Positions 20,035-30,632 of a DNA stretch of 64,000 nucleotides are shown piece by piece. The translations under genes were made by a program, and so were the position numbers. Every line of letters starts with the position of its first letter. The stretch's first letter is position 1. The stretch covers positions 1-64,000 of the forward strand of contig NW_027461524.1 of assembly GCF_024713945.1 (NCBI RefSeq), given 5' to 3'. Below the pieces are notes generated by a model, which saw only the letters and a list, made by a program, of their open reading frames with translations, was not told where the DNA came from and searched no databases. Source of the DNA: Dermatophagoides farinae (Eukaryota; Arthropoda; Arachnida; Sarcoptiformes; Pyroglyphidae).

Positions 20035-20889
20035 ATGTCCAGGAACGAATCATCCGGGTACGACCGAATAATTACAGTTTTTTCGCCGGAAGGTAAACTT
20101 TTTCAAATAGGTAGGTAATTTGGTCTTATATTATTTTAGAGTATGTATTTCGGGCAATTGAAAACACAAACATCACTTCAATTGCGTTGCAAGGCACCGA
20201 TTGTGCTGTGATTATTTCACAAAAAACATTTGGAGTTGACGAAGCTACACAAGTAAGTTTGATCACGTATTACAGCTGTTTAGAGCAAGTTGATTCGAAC
20301 TGACTCGATTTCGAGATTTAAGTCCTTTTCAAAAAACATAGGAGGAGTTTTGGTTGGGCGTCAAGCAGATTGCAATAATATTTTTTTGCGTTCTGTTGAT
20401 TATTCATGTGATTTTTTGATGAAGAATGGATATGAAATTCCGGCAAACGTACTTGCAGAAAAAATTGCAAATGCCAATCAGGTTTACACGCAATATGCAT
20501 ACATGAGGTTACAAGCTTGCAGTAAGTAAAAAAATGAAATAATTTTAGGTGGAATATTAGTAACATACAACTTTGATCTTGGAACCCCAGAGATATACAA
20601 GTTTGATCCTGCTGGTATTTGCACTCAAAACAAAGCAGCTTTCATTACACCTAAAGAATCTATCGCGACAAACGCGCTGGAAAAAGCCTTGGAAAGCGGC
20701 ATTCCCAAATCTCTGGACGAAACTATGATCAAAGCTATTAGGGCAATGACAGAAATTGTTGGAGCTCAATTAAACACAAATGAAATCGAAATCGGCGTAG
20801 TCACAAAAGACCACCCCACTTTCAAAATTTTGTCTATTTCAGAAGTCGAAAATTATTTTATAAAGACATTTGAAAATGAAAATTATTAA
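20035..20889 (+). CDS. PSMA6: 20S proteasome alpha-1 subunit (PSMA6 type)
   Basis: Structural alpha-ring subunit of the 20S proteasome, 255 residues in four exons split by three tiny introns: 20111-20139 (29 nt), 20253-20283 (31 nt) and 20522-20548 (27 nt). All begin GTA and end TTTAG, and splicing restores a continuous protein. The alpha-type N-terminal signature (SGYDRIITVFSPEGKLFQIE then YVFRAI) is clear. The joined exon-2/3 segment (SKLIRTDSISRF, NIGGVLVGRQAD) and NGYEIPANVLAEKIANANQV match PSMA6. ATG 20035 directly precedes SRNESSGYDR. AsnRS starts only 35 bp after the stop on the same strand. Confidence 0.93.
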
Positions 20890-20924
20890 ATCTAATTATT
20901 TAAAATACATTACAATTTACACAA

Positions 20925-22451
20925 ATGACGGAAACAAGTCAAACAGGCGCATTAGCTTCTAAAATAGAGTACAAAAAATTAACAACAACTGCGGCTAATG
21001 CGAGTCGTATTTCTGCGTTGTGTGATTTGACCATTTCATCGACTTTCGTTGATAAAATCGTTACTGTGAATGGATGGGTGCAGTCAGCTCGCAAACAAGG
21101 ACAAGGGCTTGTTTTTGTTAACTTAAACGACGGAACAACTCCAAAAAATTTGCAAATAGTGATAGATACTAGCGACTTGAGCGAGGAACTAGCGAAAGAC
21201 GTGAAGAAATTGACGTTTTCTTCCTCTATATCCGTCACAGGACTTGTTAAAAAGCATATGAGATATGAAGGATTGGTCGAAATGTTTGTAAACGGAGATT
21301 CAAAGTACCGAATCATTATTTACAACATCATATCATCATCTTCTTATCCGTTGCAGAAGAACGTTATTTCTGACGAAAAACTTCGTTCTTTTCAACACTT
21401 ACGTCCTAGAGTCAAGAAGTTTCAGTCGGTCATGCGTATTAGAGACAGACTTTCTCACGCCACACACCAGTTTTTTTCACAACGAGGCTTTTACTACATC
21501 CACACTCCTTTGATCACTGGAGCAGACTGCGAAGGAGCTGGAGAAATGTTTCAAGTGACCACTTTGTTGCCCGAATCTGGAGAAATCTCTAAAATCCCGC
21601 AAACAAAGGACCAGAAAATCGACTATTCCAAAGATTTTTTCTCGAAACCTGTGTCTCTCACAGTGTCTGGTCAGTTAGCACTTGAAAATTTTTGCTTATC
21701 CATGGGAGACGTTTACACGTTCGGTCCTACGTTTAGAGCTGAAATTTCGCATACTTCACGCCACTTAGCCGAGTTTTGGATGATTGAACCTGAAATGGCT
21801 TTCGTAGAGCTAGATGGACTTATAGAAGTAGCCAGTGCTTATCTCAAGTTCTGTGTTAACGAAGTCATTAAACACTGCCACGACGACATTCAACTACTTG
21901 AAGAAAACGGCTCTGAAAATCTAGCTGCGTTCCTTAACCAGACCGCTCAAGAAGACTTCGTGCGTCTGTCTTACACTGAGGCTATCCAAATCTTGAAAGC
22001 CATTGAAAATCCTAATTTCAAGGTTTCGCCTGAGTGGGGTGATGACCTTGGAAGCGAACACGAGCGTTATCTGACAGAAGTACATTTCAAAAAACCAGTG
22101 ATTGTCTATAACTATCCATACAAGCTCAAGGCTTTCTACATGAAACTTAACCAGGGTGAACAAAAAGGTAAAGAAACTGTCCGAGCAATGGACATTTTAG
22201 TTCCGGGTATCGGTGAAATTATAGGAGGATCGCAGCGTGAAGAAACTATCGAACAGCTGACCAAGCAGTGCAATGACAAAAATCTGCCCATCGAGTCTTT
22301 ACAGTGGTATTTCGATTTGCGAAGATACGGCTCAATCCCCCATTCAGGTTTTGGGCTCGGTTTCGAACGGCTGATTATGCTGTGCACAGGTATTCGAAAC
22401 ATCCGCGACGTCATTCCTTTCCCCAGGTATGTTGGACATGCTGAACACTAA
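20925..22451 (+). CDS. NARS: Asparaginyl-tRNA synthetase, cytosolic type
   Basis: Class IIb aminoacyl-tRNA synthetase charging tRNA-Asn, 508 residues, single exon. An N-terminal OB-fold anticodon-binding domain (VTVNGWVQSARKQGQGLVFV) is followed by the catalytic core. Motif 2 contains GPTFRAEISHTSRHLAEFWM, then EIIGGSQREE, which separates AsnRS from AspRS, and motif 3 is GSIPHSGFGLGFERLIMLCT. No N-terminal targeting peptide is obvious, so a cytosolic enzyme is expected. The gene is intact and its length is typical. The gap to the upstream proteasome gene is 35 bp. Confidence 0.95.
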   Translation: MTETSQTGALASKIEYKKLTTTAANASRISALCDLTISSTFVDKIVTVNGWVQSARKQGQGLVFVNLNDGTTPKNLQIVIDTSDLSEELAKDVKKLTFSSSISVTGLVKKHMRYEGLVEMFVNGDSKYRIIIYNIISSSSYPLQKNVISDEKLRSFQHLRPRVKKFQSVMRIRDRLSHATHQFFSQRGFYYIHTPLITGADCEGAGEMFQVTTLLPESGEISKIPQTKDQKIDYSKDFFSKPVSLTVSGQLALENFCLSMGDVYTFGPTFRAEISHTSRHLAEFWMIEPEMAFVELDGLIEVASAYLKFCVNEVIKHCHDDIQLLEENGSENLAAFLNQTAQEDFVRLSYTEAIQILKAIENPNFKVSPEWGDDLGSEHERYLTEVHFKKPVIVYNYPYKLKAFYMKLNQGEQKGKETVRAMDILVPGIGEIIGGSQREETIEQLTKQCNDKNLPIESLQWYFDLRRYGSIPHSGFGLGFERLIMLCTGIRNIRDVIPFPRYVGHAEH

Positions 22452-22608
22452 ATTTACGCTTTTTATGCACTTATCTTTTAATATATATTTTATAACGCTG
22501 ATTGTATTTTTCGCCCAGCCACAGCAAAAATTTTTTCTTTAAATATATTAAATTTTTGCTAAATTTTTTCAATTAGGGTTTAGAGAACTCCAACATTGTA
22601 TACGTAAA

Positions 22609-23337
22609 ATGGCAAAATCCAAAAGGGCAAAACCAGTTCTTCTTAGTATTACAAAGTCCAACAACACTCCAGAGAAAAAACTCAACCAAATTGAAATCAT
22701 TCGCAAAAATTTCAATGTTTTCACTTACAATTACTTATTTGTCTTTGAGAATTACAAAACTTACACCCTGCAACAAATTCGTGAAGCGATTAAACCAGGC
22801 ATAATTTTTAACGGCAAAAACCGGCTCTTGCAAGTAGCCCTCGGAGTAAATGTTGAGACTAGCTACAAGCCCAACTTATACAAACTGGGTGCAAACGCTG
22901 TAAATAAAACGTCACTCTTGATTACCAACAAAACATTAGAAGAGCTCACAGCCATTTTCAGCGAGCACCACGACGAAAACATTTACGCCGTGCCAGGTCA
23001 TGTGTCGAACTACGACATCACCGTCACTGAACAGCAGTTCGAAGCAGCCAACTTTGCTTCTTCGCTGTATTCCTATTTCAAGAATTTAGAGATGCCGGTA
23101 AAACTGTACGAAGCAAAGTTATCTTTATTAGGAGACTTAGAGGTGTGCAAGAAGGGCGACGTTTTGTCTATCAGACAATGCAAATTGCTAAAGGCGCTTC
23201 AGATCGCCATAGGAAGTCAGCGGATAGTGTTGAAAGGCTATTACAGCGCTAATAAAAAAGATTGCGTGATCGAGGAATCAGTCATATTTGCCAAATCTTC
23301 GTCGCAGTCTTCAATTCCAGATTTGCTTAAAACATGA
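22609..23337 (+). CDS. MRT4: Ribosome assembly factor Mrt4 (P0-like)
   Basis: Mrt4 is a paralogue of stalk protein P0 that holds the P0 site on pre-60S particles. The 242-residue protein starts MAKSKRAKPVLLSITK, close to the family MPKSKRxxxVxLxxxxKK. It continues with the L10-like fold (YNYLFVFENYKTYTLQQIRE, GIIFNGKNRLLQVALG) and the insertion typical of Mrt4/P0. There is no P1/P2-binding acidic tail, as expected for Mrt4 rather than P0. It is a single exon. Its stop is 10 bp from the stop of Vps33 on the other strand. Confidence 0.85.
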   Translation: MAKSKRAKPVLLSITKSNNTPEKKLNQIEIIRKNFNVFTYNYLFVFENYKTYTLQQIREAIKPGIIFNGKNRLLQVALGVNVETSYKPNLYKLGANAVNKTSLLITNKTLEELTAIFSEHHDENIYAVPGHVSNYDITVTEQQFEAANFASSLYSYFKNLEMPVKLYEAKLSLLGDLEVCKKGDVLSIRQCKLLKALQIAIGSQRIVLKGYYSANKKDCVIEESVIFAKSSSQSSIPDLLKT

Positions 23338-23347
23338 AGTAAAGAGG

Positions 23348-25627
23348 TTAAAAAAAGCTTTGTTCAAGCTCTTCCAGATATGTGTTTCTATCGACAGTGC
23401 GACAACCTTGGTAGTCATTTTTGTCGCTAACCTTTATTGGAGGCAAATCTTTGCACAACGAGTTGGTGAACGTTCTGTATCCGCATATTTCATTCGCAAT
23501 AACGAGCAAATTGAGTTTATACTTTTGCTTAAAAAATTCAATCGCGGCAATCTCTGAATAACTTATGCAGTGAGGAAACACGAGAAGCACAAAATCTTCG
23601 CCTGCATGGACACTGGCAGATTCCACTTTGATATTTCGAAACACTTCTGAGTTTTCGAACGTTTTAGGCAACTCACCCTCTGCTTCTTTATAAATGTAAT
23701 CTATAACGTCTATGAGATGCAAACAAGTGTCAGAATGTATGTGCTGGTATTCTTTGTTTACTGGCACTTTGCGGTACAACTCTTTAACCAACTCAGCTTG
23801 TAACAGATCTAGATTGTTATTTTTTTCACTGGTTTTCGGCGCAATGTTTTTTGTAAGTTTTAGCGACGTCAACGTTTTGTTAAAAAAACTCGATACCGAG
23901 TTAACATTTTCTTTGCAAGCTACCATTTCTAAAATTTGCATTTCCATGACGCATTTAAAAACATAAATCCCGTTTATGCCGTGAATCGCTAGAATGGCAG
24001 ACTCGTATGCCTTCAATTGTTCTTCTGTCGGCAGCCGTCCATATGCGTACGTATATATTATTAAAAATCGAATGGCATCACACAACGGAGCCTGTTGCCA
24101 AACAAAAATCATTATTTTGTTCAAAGCCAAGTCTTGCGACATGGCTTTTGACAACAGTTCATACTCCAACTGGAGAATTCTGTCATACGTGGTGGAATTC
24201 AAAAGATTTTTGATAATGTAGCTAGTCAAATCATAGTAAAACGTTAGTATTTCTTCTTTTATTTTACATGTCTTGACTTTGTCGACCAGATCCACAGTTA
24301 CTTTGTCGATCTGCTCAGCGTCTTTTTTAAGTTCCAGAGCGATCTTTTGAATAAACTGTGGAACTCGACTAATTTCTAAATTTCGTAACGTATTGTATAT
24401 AGCAGCGTCTATAGCTAAATTCACAACGACCTCTTCTTTTATTTGGTTAGATAAGCCTTGCTGTACTTTTGAATTCGGCATCAAATTAATGGTTTCCGGC
24501 TTCACTGTTATTTTACAGTCGCTTATCTCGTAGTTCAAGTCAATCAAGCTTTCGAATGTAAAGCCACTCAGGAAGAATGAAATCCAATCGATGCTGCGAT
24601 CGACAATTATGATTTTGCTTACGCTTGCGTTGAGCTTAAAACTAGATTCTTTCACGTTTTCACTCGGCAATCTGATGTACAAATCGCTTTTTTCCACTTT
24701 ATCTTTAAACAAATCGGTGTTGGACTCTGATGAAATGATCTTCAACCAGTTCATTTTTTGCTGTTGTTCAGCGTTTTCTAAAAACACCGTAGTCATGAGA
24801 TGTTGTATTAATTCTGCGTTGTCTTCAGTAGTTTTTGGTTTTTTTTCCTTGCTGTTTGAATCGAGAATTTTTTTTGCTGATGAGTGTAGTCTCTCAACTG
24901 TTGCTTCAGAGTCAGCAACCAAGATTCCTTGATCTTTTTTATTAAACATATTTTCGATTTTTCTTGACAGATAAACACTGTCAGCGCCGCAACCCACAAT
25001 TTGACAATTATTCGGTATGTTTAAATATTTAAACAATTCCAGCACCGAAGCAAAACAATTATTCAAAACAGTTACATTGTAGTCAATATACAAAGTTTTG
25101 TAAACGTTGTGATTGCTTGTGCAATAAATGTAATCCGAACTTTTTAATAAAAAAAATATTTCCAAGTCGTGAATCATAAGACTGATATTTCCTATATATG
25201 ACATGTTGTTTTTGTCATTCCACACTGAACTGTTCTTAAATGCTAAACTAGCGACGTTCGTTCGGATTTGGTCAACGACAAAGCAGCGCCGTTTCGGTAA
25301 GAAACAAATAGTAAATTCAACTCGTCGGTCAGTCAGGGCTATCTCGCTCATTAAAATCGAAATCTCAAAATGCGTGTTTTGATGTGCAATAATTATGACC
25401 CGAGAGTTATCTTTGATAAGATCTATCAAGCTTTTATACTGTTTGAGTAGATACCGCTCAGAGTAGCCCAGCTGCGATAAAAATTGTTCGTCTGAATCTA
25501 ACAGGTGTCCGAGATAAGACACACAGTAGTCATCAATTAGTAAATACTTGAGATCATTTCCGACTAGAATGTTATACAATCTTTCTTTTACTTTACTTTC
25601 AATATGCTGTTTTAATTGTTTAAGCAT
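23348..25627 (-). CDS. VPS33: Sec1/Munc18-family protein, Vps33-like
   Basis: A 759-residue SM protein that would chaperone SNARE assembly within HOPS/CORVET tethering complexes at endolysosomal membranes. Family hallmarks are an N-terminal helical start, the central IIIVDRSIDWISFF segment followed by FTFESLIDLNYEI, corresponding to the LLDRxxDxxTPLLxxxTYEGLID motif of Vps33. The C-terminal VFPHCISYSEIAAIEFFKQK matches the GGVTYAEIAALR element. An unusual lysine/glutamate insertion lies near residue 255 (SNSKEKKPKTTEDN). It is a single exon starting at ATG 25627. Apicomplexans use HOPS/CORVET parts for rhoptry and microneme trafficking. Sly1 or Vps45 are less likely. Confidence 0.7.
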   Translation of the reverse strand: MLKQLKQHIESKVKERLYNILVGNDLKYLLIDDYCVSYLGHLLDSDEQFLSQLGYSERYLLKQYKSLIDLIKDNSRVIIIAHQNTHFEISILMSEIALTDRRVEFTICFLPKRRCFVVDQIRTNVASLAFKNSSVWNDKNNMSYIGNISLMIHDLEIFFLLKSSDYIYCTSNHNVYKTLYIDYNVTVLNNCFASVLELFKYLNIPNNCQIVGCGADSVYLSRKIENMFNKKDQGILVADSEATVERLHSSAKKILDSNSKEKKPKTTEDNAELIQHLMTTVFLENAEQQQKMNWLKIISSESNTDLFKDKVEKSDLYIRLPSENVKESSFKLNASVSKIIIVDRSIDWISFFLSGFTFESLIDLNYEISDCKITVKPETINLMPNSKVQQGLSNQIKEEVVVNLAIDAAIYNTLRNLEISRVPQFIQKIALELKKDAEQIDKVTVDLVDKVKTCKIKEEILTFYYDLTSYIIKNLLNSTTYDRILQLEYELLSKAMSQDLALNKIMIFVWQQAPLCDAIRFLIIYTYAYGRLPTEEQLKAYESAILAIHGINGIYVFKCVMEMQILEMVACKENVNSVSSFFNKTLTSLKLTKNIAPKTSEKNNNLDLLQAELVKELYRKVPVNKEYQHIHSDTCLHLIDVIDYIYKEAEGELPKTFENSEVFRNIKVESASVHAGEDFVLLVFPHCISYSEIAAIEFFKQKYKLNLLVIANEICGYRTFTNSLCKDLPPIKVSDKNDYQGCRTVDRNTYLEELEQSFF

Positions 25628-25650
25628 AATTTAGCATTAAAAAAATTTTT

Positions 25651-25660
25651 AAAAAAAAAA
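25651..25660 (-). terminator. RNA polymerase III T-run terminator of tRNA-Thr
   Basis: A run of ten A on the plus strand reads as ten T on the minus strand, three bases after the 3' end of the tRNA gene, as expected for polymerase III termination. Confidence 0.7.
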
Positions 25661-25663
25661 TCA

Positions 25664-25735
25664 AGCCTTCTGCCGGAATCGGACCGGCGACCTTTCGCTT
25701 ACTAAGCGAATGCTCTGCCCCTAAGCTAAGAAGGC
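25664..25735 (-). tRNA. tRNA-Thr (AGT anticodon)
   Basis: The minus strand folds into a complete 72-nt cloverleaf without an intron. The acceptor stem GCCTTCT pairs with AGAAGGC and the discriminator is T. The anticodon stem TTCGC/GCGAA encloses the loop TTAGTAA, giving anticodon AGT, which decodes threonine ACU after inosine modification. The T arm is GCCGG-TCCGATT-CCGGC, and includes the B-box GGTCCGATTCC. The CCA end is not encoded, as usual in eukaryotes. Confidence 0.95.
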
Positions 25736-25863
25736 TGAACGTTATTCGTATTTAGTTGACGTGTTATTAAAGTGATTTAAATTTCAATTTTAGATATTTA
25801 ACAATTTCTTTATATTGAAGAGAAAACACTCTATACAAGCATAAGAAACAATGAATTTATGAA

Positions 25864-27062
25864 ATGTCTTCAAATTTTTTAGTAAGTTACAGATAATTTA
25901 CTGTTATTAGAAGCAGTTTAACGTAAATGATATTGTTTGGGCTTACGATGAATTAACTAATTTGTGGCGAAAAGCGATTCTTATCGCGCTGACTGTGCCG
26001 TCCGAGTTTGATTTTTTACAATCGTCAGAAGAAACACAGGAACAACAAAAAGCTTATTTGCATTGGAAAGGCTACGACAGAAGATTGGATACTTGGGTAG
26101 AATGGTCTAAAATCAAAAAGTACACAACTGATGTGACAGATAGCGATTACGATCTGGAGTCTTTGGAAAGTGACGGACACGAAGGTATAGACAAAAATTA
26201 CTTGTTGTCTCATGTCGAAGTGACGAAATTTAAATCGATCGAATCGATCAGATTGGGCAGATACATAATAAGCTGTTGGTATTTTTCGCCGTACCCAAAG
26301 CACGTGCAGAATTCAAAGTGTTTATACTTGTGCGAATATTGTTTGGCTTTTTTCCGTTTTGAATCAGAGATATTACAGCACAAACAGAGATGCGCATTAC
26401 GGCATCCTCCTGGGAACGAAATTTATCGCCACAATAACCTATCTGTGTGGGAGGTTGATGGAGGATTGGCCCGGGTTTATTGTGAAAATTTGTGCTATCT
26501 GAGCAAACTCTTTTTAGATCATAAAACTCTGAAACATCCGGTTAATTTGTTTTTGTTTTATATTTTGACAGAAAAAAATGATTATGGTTTTGAAATAGTA
26601 GGATATTTCTCCAGAGAAAAATATAGTTATAACAATGTCAGCTGTATTTTAGTGCTACCGCAGTGTCAACGCAAAGGTTTTGGACAGTTTATGATTGCGT
26701 TTTCTTATCTTTTATCTCTTCGAAGAGAACGGAGAGGAACACCAGAACGCCCACTAAGTGACTTAGGACGCGTCAGCTATGAAAGTTTCTGGAAAGAAAA
26801 CATATTAAGATCGATTACCGAGTCAAACAATATCTCATTAAACGCACTAGCCGCAGAACTGGCGTTTGATATCAAAGACATTCAACACACTTTAACTATA
26901 AACGAACTGTTACAAAAAGAACCACACACCGGAGAGTTCTTTTTATACATACCAGAACACCTTAACTTTGACAAAGATTCAAAAAAGCACATTACATTTG
27001 AAGAGTTACTACATTGGACGCCTTATGACTGCTGCATGAGTTCGTACGAATATTCTGGCTAA
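25864..27062 (+). CDS. MYST: MYST-family histone acetyltransferase
   Basis: A 389-residue Esa1/Tip60/MOF-type acetyltransferase. Exon 1 (25864-25881) encodes only MSSNFL. A 29-nt intron (25882-25910, GTAAGT...TTATTAG) precedes the rest. Layout: a chromo/Tudor-knot domain (VNDIVWAYDELTNLWRKAIL, HWKGYDRRLDTWVEW), then the MYST core with a C2HC zinc finger (CEYC, then H and C in LQHKQRC), the active-site Cys in SCILVLPQCQRKGFG with the acetyl-CoA loop, and the proton acceptor Glu in the ERPLSDLGRVSYESFW segment. The protein has a short C-terminus and no PHD finger. Plasmodium and Toxoplasma MYST enzymes acetylate H4 and are essential. It is intact, unlike the GCN5 gene in this window. Confidence 0.93.
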
Positions 27063-27175
27063 TGCAACAGCGAGATTTTGTTATCTAAAATTTTAAGTTA
27101 ATATTAAATTGCAGTTTCGCTATAGATAATCATTAATATTAAAAGAAAATCTAAATTAAATTAAATCAATTTATA

Positions 27176-28261
27176 ATGATTACGTGTGAGAATAACGACG
27201 ACTATTTCTTCGAACCCACCCTCAACCGTCTACTGGAAAACGACTCATTAGAATGGATTTTCGTCGGTGGAAAAGGAGGTGTTGGTAAAACAACAACTAG
27301 TTGTTCGTTAGCGGTTCAACTTGCAAAAAAACGAGAAAGCGTGTTGATTGTCTCGACAGATCCGGCCCATAATGTTTCAGACGCGTTCGGACAGAAATTT
27401 ACAAGTCAGCCGTTGAAAGTACGAGGTTTTGACAATCTCTATGCCATGGAAACTGATCCCACTAACTACAAGTCTAGTGCTTATAATTTAGAAGACGATG
27501 ACAAAAAAGGTTTGATGTCGATCATTCCAGAATTGCTTTCTACGTTCCCCGGAATAGACGAAGCGATGGGATTTGCAGATCTGATGAACTTTATTCAATC
27601 CTTAAACTTTAGCGTTATCGTCCTAGATACCGCTCCAACCGGACACACGTTAAGACTTTTAAACTTTCCTACACTGATAGACAGCGCTTTCGAAAAATTT
27701 GGCGACTTAGGATCTCAGTTTTCCTCCATGATGAAAATGTTCGATGGCGGCGCTAACGAAAATAACCAACTCGATAAATTTAGAGCTTTAACCCACAGCA
27801 TTTGCGAGACGTTCCGCGACGCTTCCAGAACTACCTTTGTCTGCGTCTGTATTCCAGAATTTTTGTCGGTTTACGAAACAGAACGATTGATTCTTCAGCT
27901 GGCCAACAACGAAATCGACGTCAGTTACATCGTGGTAAACCAGGTAATCTTTCCGATTGAAGGCCTGGAGCACATTGAAACCGACGAAAGCATCGAAGCC
28001 ACGAGTCCAGATGCTGTTCTACTGAAAGAAAAATACTCTAAATTGTATACTATGTACAATCGTTTGTATGAAAATTTCATGTCCAGAAGGAAAATACAGT
28101 CCAAATATTTAAAACAAGTAAAAGAATTATATTCGGAAAATTTTCATGTCATACCCGTGCCATTAAGACCGTATGAAGTCAGAGGTATAAAAGCCATTAA
28201 CTCGTTCGGTGAATTATTATTACAACCAAGAGAATTACCAATCGTAGAAGATACCAACTAA
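27176..28261 (+). CDS. GET3: Get3/TRC40 ATPase for tail-anchored protein insertion
   Basis: ArsA-type ATPase that delivers tail-anchored proteins to the ER, 361 residues, single exon. The P-loop is GGKGGVGKTT (about residues 32-41), with switch I STDPAHNVSDAFGQKF, switch II DTAPTGHTLR, and the C-terminal RRKIQSKYLKQVKELY and LRPYEVRGIKAIN segments. The zinc-binding CXXC that normally sits just before RRKIQxKYL is replaced by YENF (residues 298-301), so the zinc clamp of the homodimer is absent. All nucleotide-binding residues remain. The assignment as Get3 rather than a bacterial arsenite pump subunit rests on the single-domain length and C-terminal sequence. Confidence 0.93.
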   Translation: MITCENNDDYFFEPTLNRLLENDSLEWIFVGGKGGVGKTTTSCSLAVQLAKKRESVLIVSTDPAHNVSDAFGQKFTSQPLKVRGFDNLYAMETDPTNYKSSAYNLEDDDKKGLMSIIPELLSTFPGIDEAMGFADLMNFIQSLNFSVIVLDTAPTGHTLRLLNFPTLIDSAFEKFGDLGSQFSSMMKMFDGGANENNQLDKFRALTHSICETFRDASRTTFVCVCIPEFLSVYETERLILQLANNEIDVSYIVVNQVIFPIEGLEHIETDESIEATSPDAVLLKEKYSKLYTMYNRLYENFMSRRKIQSKYLKQVKELYSENFHVIPVPLRPYEVRGIKAINSFGELLLQPRELPIVEDTN

Positions 28262-28466
28262 TCTATGTTAGTGTTTTTATAGGTGTATTTACTTAAAACC
28301 AAGTTTTCATGTTATTTTACCAGTGAATATGCATGTAGCCTTTAACCAGCGAAATCGATTATCCAGGGTAACAGCTTTTCTGCAACCTAACGCTATAAAT
28401 TTATTATATTAAATACACTAATCTGTATAAGTGACTATTGGCTATCTAAAATATTGATAGTTTGAC

Positions 28467-30256
28467 TTATTGTGGGCTTTGCCAAACTACTTCGTTTGCA
28501 TCTTGATATTTGAGTTGAGGACTCTTAGTGTAGTCGTGGTCTTCACCTGATAATATGCAATATGAATTAAAGGCGTTTTCGTACGCTCTGCAAATAAAGC
28601 TCTTTTGAAAACAATCTATCACTTCTTGGTTTCGAGCATATTCAGCTAGAATATCTCCGAGCTCCTCCCAAAGAGTAGCTATGGTAAAGTTAACGCAGTT
28701 GTATGCTTGTGCAACAAATTCGATTCGTTTTTGTAATATCATCGCTGATTGTAAATACATACCGTGATCATAATAAGCGTGTTGCAGTATATCTTCAATT
28801 TGGTAGAGCACATAGTGGTTTCTAAACGCTTTGCAGGCCTCAACATAAACCACTTCGCAGTCTAGTACGTCATCTTTTGACATTTGCTTCAGTCTTTCTA
28901 GGTAATCGTTTTCAAGCTCTTCATAATATAAAATTTCATCAACGCTGAATTGATAATTACAACTATTACATGGAGCGGCCATTGAATATTCTTCTTGAGT
29001 TTCCTCGTCTAACTCGCGTTTAGTAAAAATACTACCAGATCCGCAAGTGGGACATAAGAATCCTCTGCATCTATCAACAGGAGCGCTACACCTGTTGCAA
29101 TTACACCAAAAACGCCATGAAAGTAGTTTTTCTCTACGTTTGTGCGTCGGTAAAATTAGGTCCCCATCATACAAATAACTGATAGAAATTTCGTCTCCAG
29201 GCTTAAGCATTTTTCTAGCCCGTAGAATGAACGTGTTGTTTGTTTGGAAATGCCAAACAGCTGAAGCCCCACAGGAATGATCTGCATTTGAAATTTTGTC
29301 AAATAGTACTAAACCATTTTCACTGACGGGATGAGCGAATGAATTAGTGGACCAGACGTTGATGTACCTTTGATATAATACAGGAGACACATCAAGCCCA
29401 AATCTTTCGATGATTCTATAAGCATCTTCGTCAGCAGGTGCTTTGGGATCGTGTACACATTTCTGTAAAATAATGTTTTGATCTTCCTCGCTCATCGCTG
29501 TCAAACAATGCAGGGTGGCTAAGTGCCAAAGTAGCCCCGTGTTGAATTCTTGTTCCGCATTCATTTCTTCTAGAATTTGATACAATTCAGGGTTCAGTTC
29601 AGGCGTTGCTGCCAGCACGGGGGCCTCAACAAAAATTACTTCACCTGGATAAATTGGCACCTTTGCAAACAAACAACGTCCTTTACTTTCAAAATACGCG
29701 ATAAACACTCTTTCTTCTATTTGAGTACGGGTGAACGGAACTATACAGCCATTCTCATCGATTTCTGCATAAAATTCAACCTGTTCATTATTATTCTCTG
29801 CGGTATAACCTTGATTCTGGTCAGTGTATTTATTTTCCATTTCGTAGTTTCCGTCCAAAAACGGAACTAAACCACTATTAGGGTCATAAGTAACTCCGGC
29901 TTGGTAAAAGTCGTCATTGTCATTTTTGTATTGCGTTTCTTGGTGTTCTTGATACAACTCATCATTAGAATCCACGCGTGGAACAAATGTATCAATATTA
30001 TTTACATCTATTTGGTCATCTATGTTTGTTCTATATTCAAAATCGTCGTTTACAAATTTTGTATCCAAATCTCTCTTAGACTTCATCAAAGTATCATACG
30101 CATTTGTGTATGGAGATTTATTTTTTTCATAAAACACCGAGGCTAAAAAAATTTAGTTTTCTGTTATAAACAGCAAATAGTGTTTATCAGCAACATACCT
30201 GCATTAGCATTGCCTCTCAAATGAGTAGTTGTATCGGTAGTTTGAACAAATGGCAT
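28467..30256 (-). CDS. SMYD-like SET-domain protein
   Basis: A putative lysine methyltransferase of 577 residues. Exon 1 (30199-30256, MPFVQTTDTTTHLRG...) joins the main exon across a 56-nt intron (30143-30198), the longest confident intron here. The N-terminal 130 residues are acidic and Asn/Gln-rich. The SET domain begins with ESKGRCLFAKVPIYPGEVIF, contains the NHSC-like DHSCGASAVWHF and GDEISISYLYDGD with the catalytic-site tyrosine, and is followed by post-SET cysteines (CNCNRC, CPTC, CNSC). No MYND finger splits the SET domain, unlike animal SMYD proteins. The C-terminal part is helical and TPR-like. Confidence 0.8.
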
Positions 30257-30632
30257 AAATAATTAGGTGCAATGTTTTGTGCACCAGCGAACTATTACAA
30301 ACTAAAAAGCTAGTCATTTATCTAAATACAACTTACATCTATCTAGATCGGTTTAAGTCAATCTTTTTTTAAAGAGTTTTATTATCAATAAAAAATTCTC
30401 ATATATAAATACGCCTCCAATTTGTCATCTATACTCTTAGTAAAAAATTTCTATACGAATTACAAATTAATTATTTTGTCTTGATCAAGAGGTTCTCCTA
30501 CAATTTATTCTTTTTGAGTTTTTCAATATTTTATTTTCAATTAATGTCAAAATTGTCAATCTTATTTTATAATATTTTTAACTTGTAAACTTCCTTATAA
30601 CGAGTCTACTAATTGACTTAATGAACTAGACG
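30257..30632. other. Gene-free divergent promoter region
   Basis: About 375 bp lie between the starts of the SET-domain gene and the next plus-strand gene. The sequence is very AT-rich and has no coding potential that I can see. It probably holds both promoters. No tRNA or structured RNA is apparent. Confidence 0.4.
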
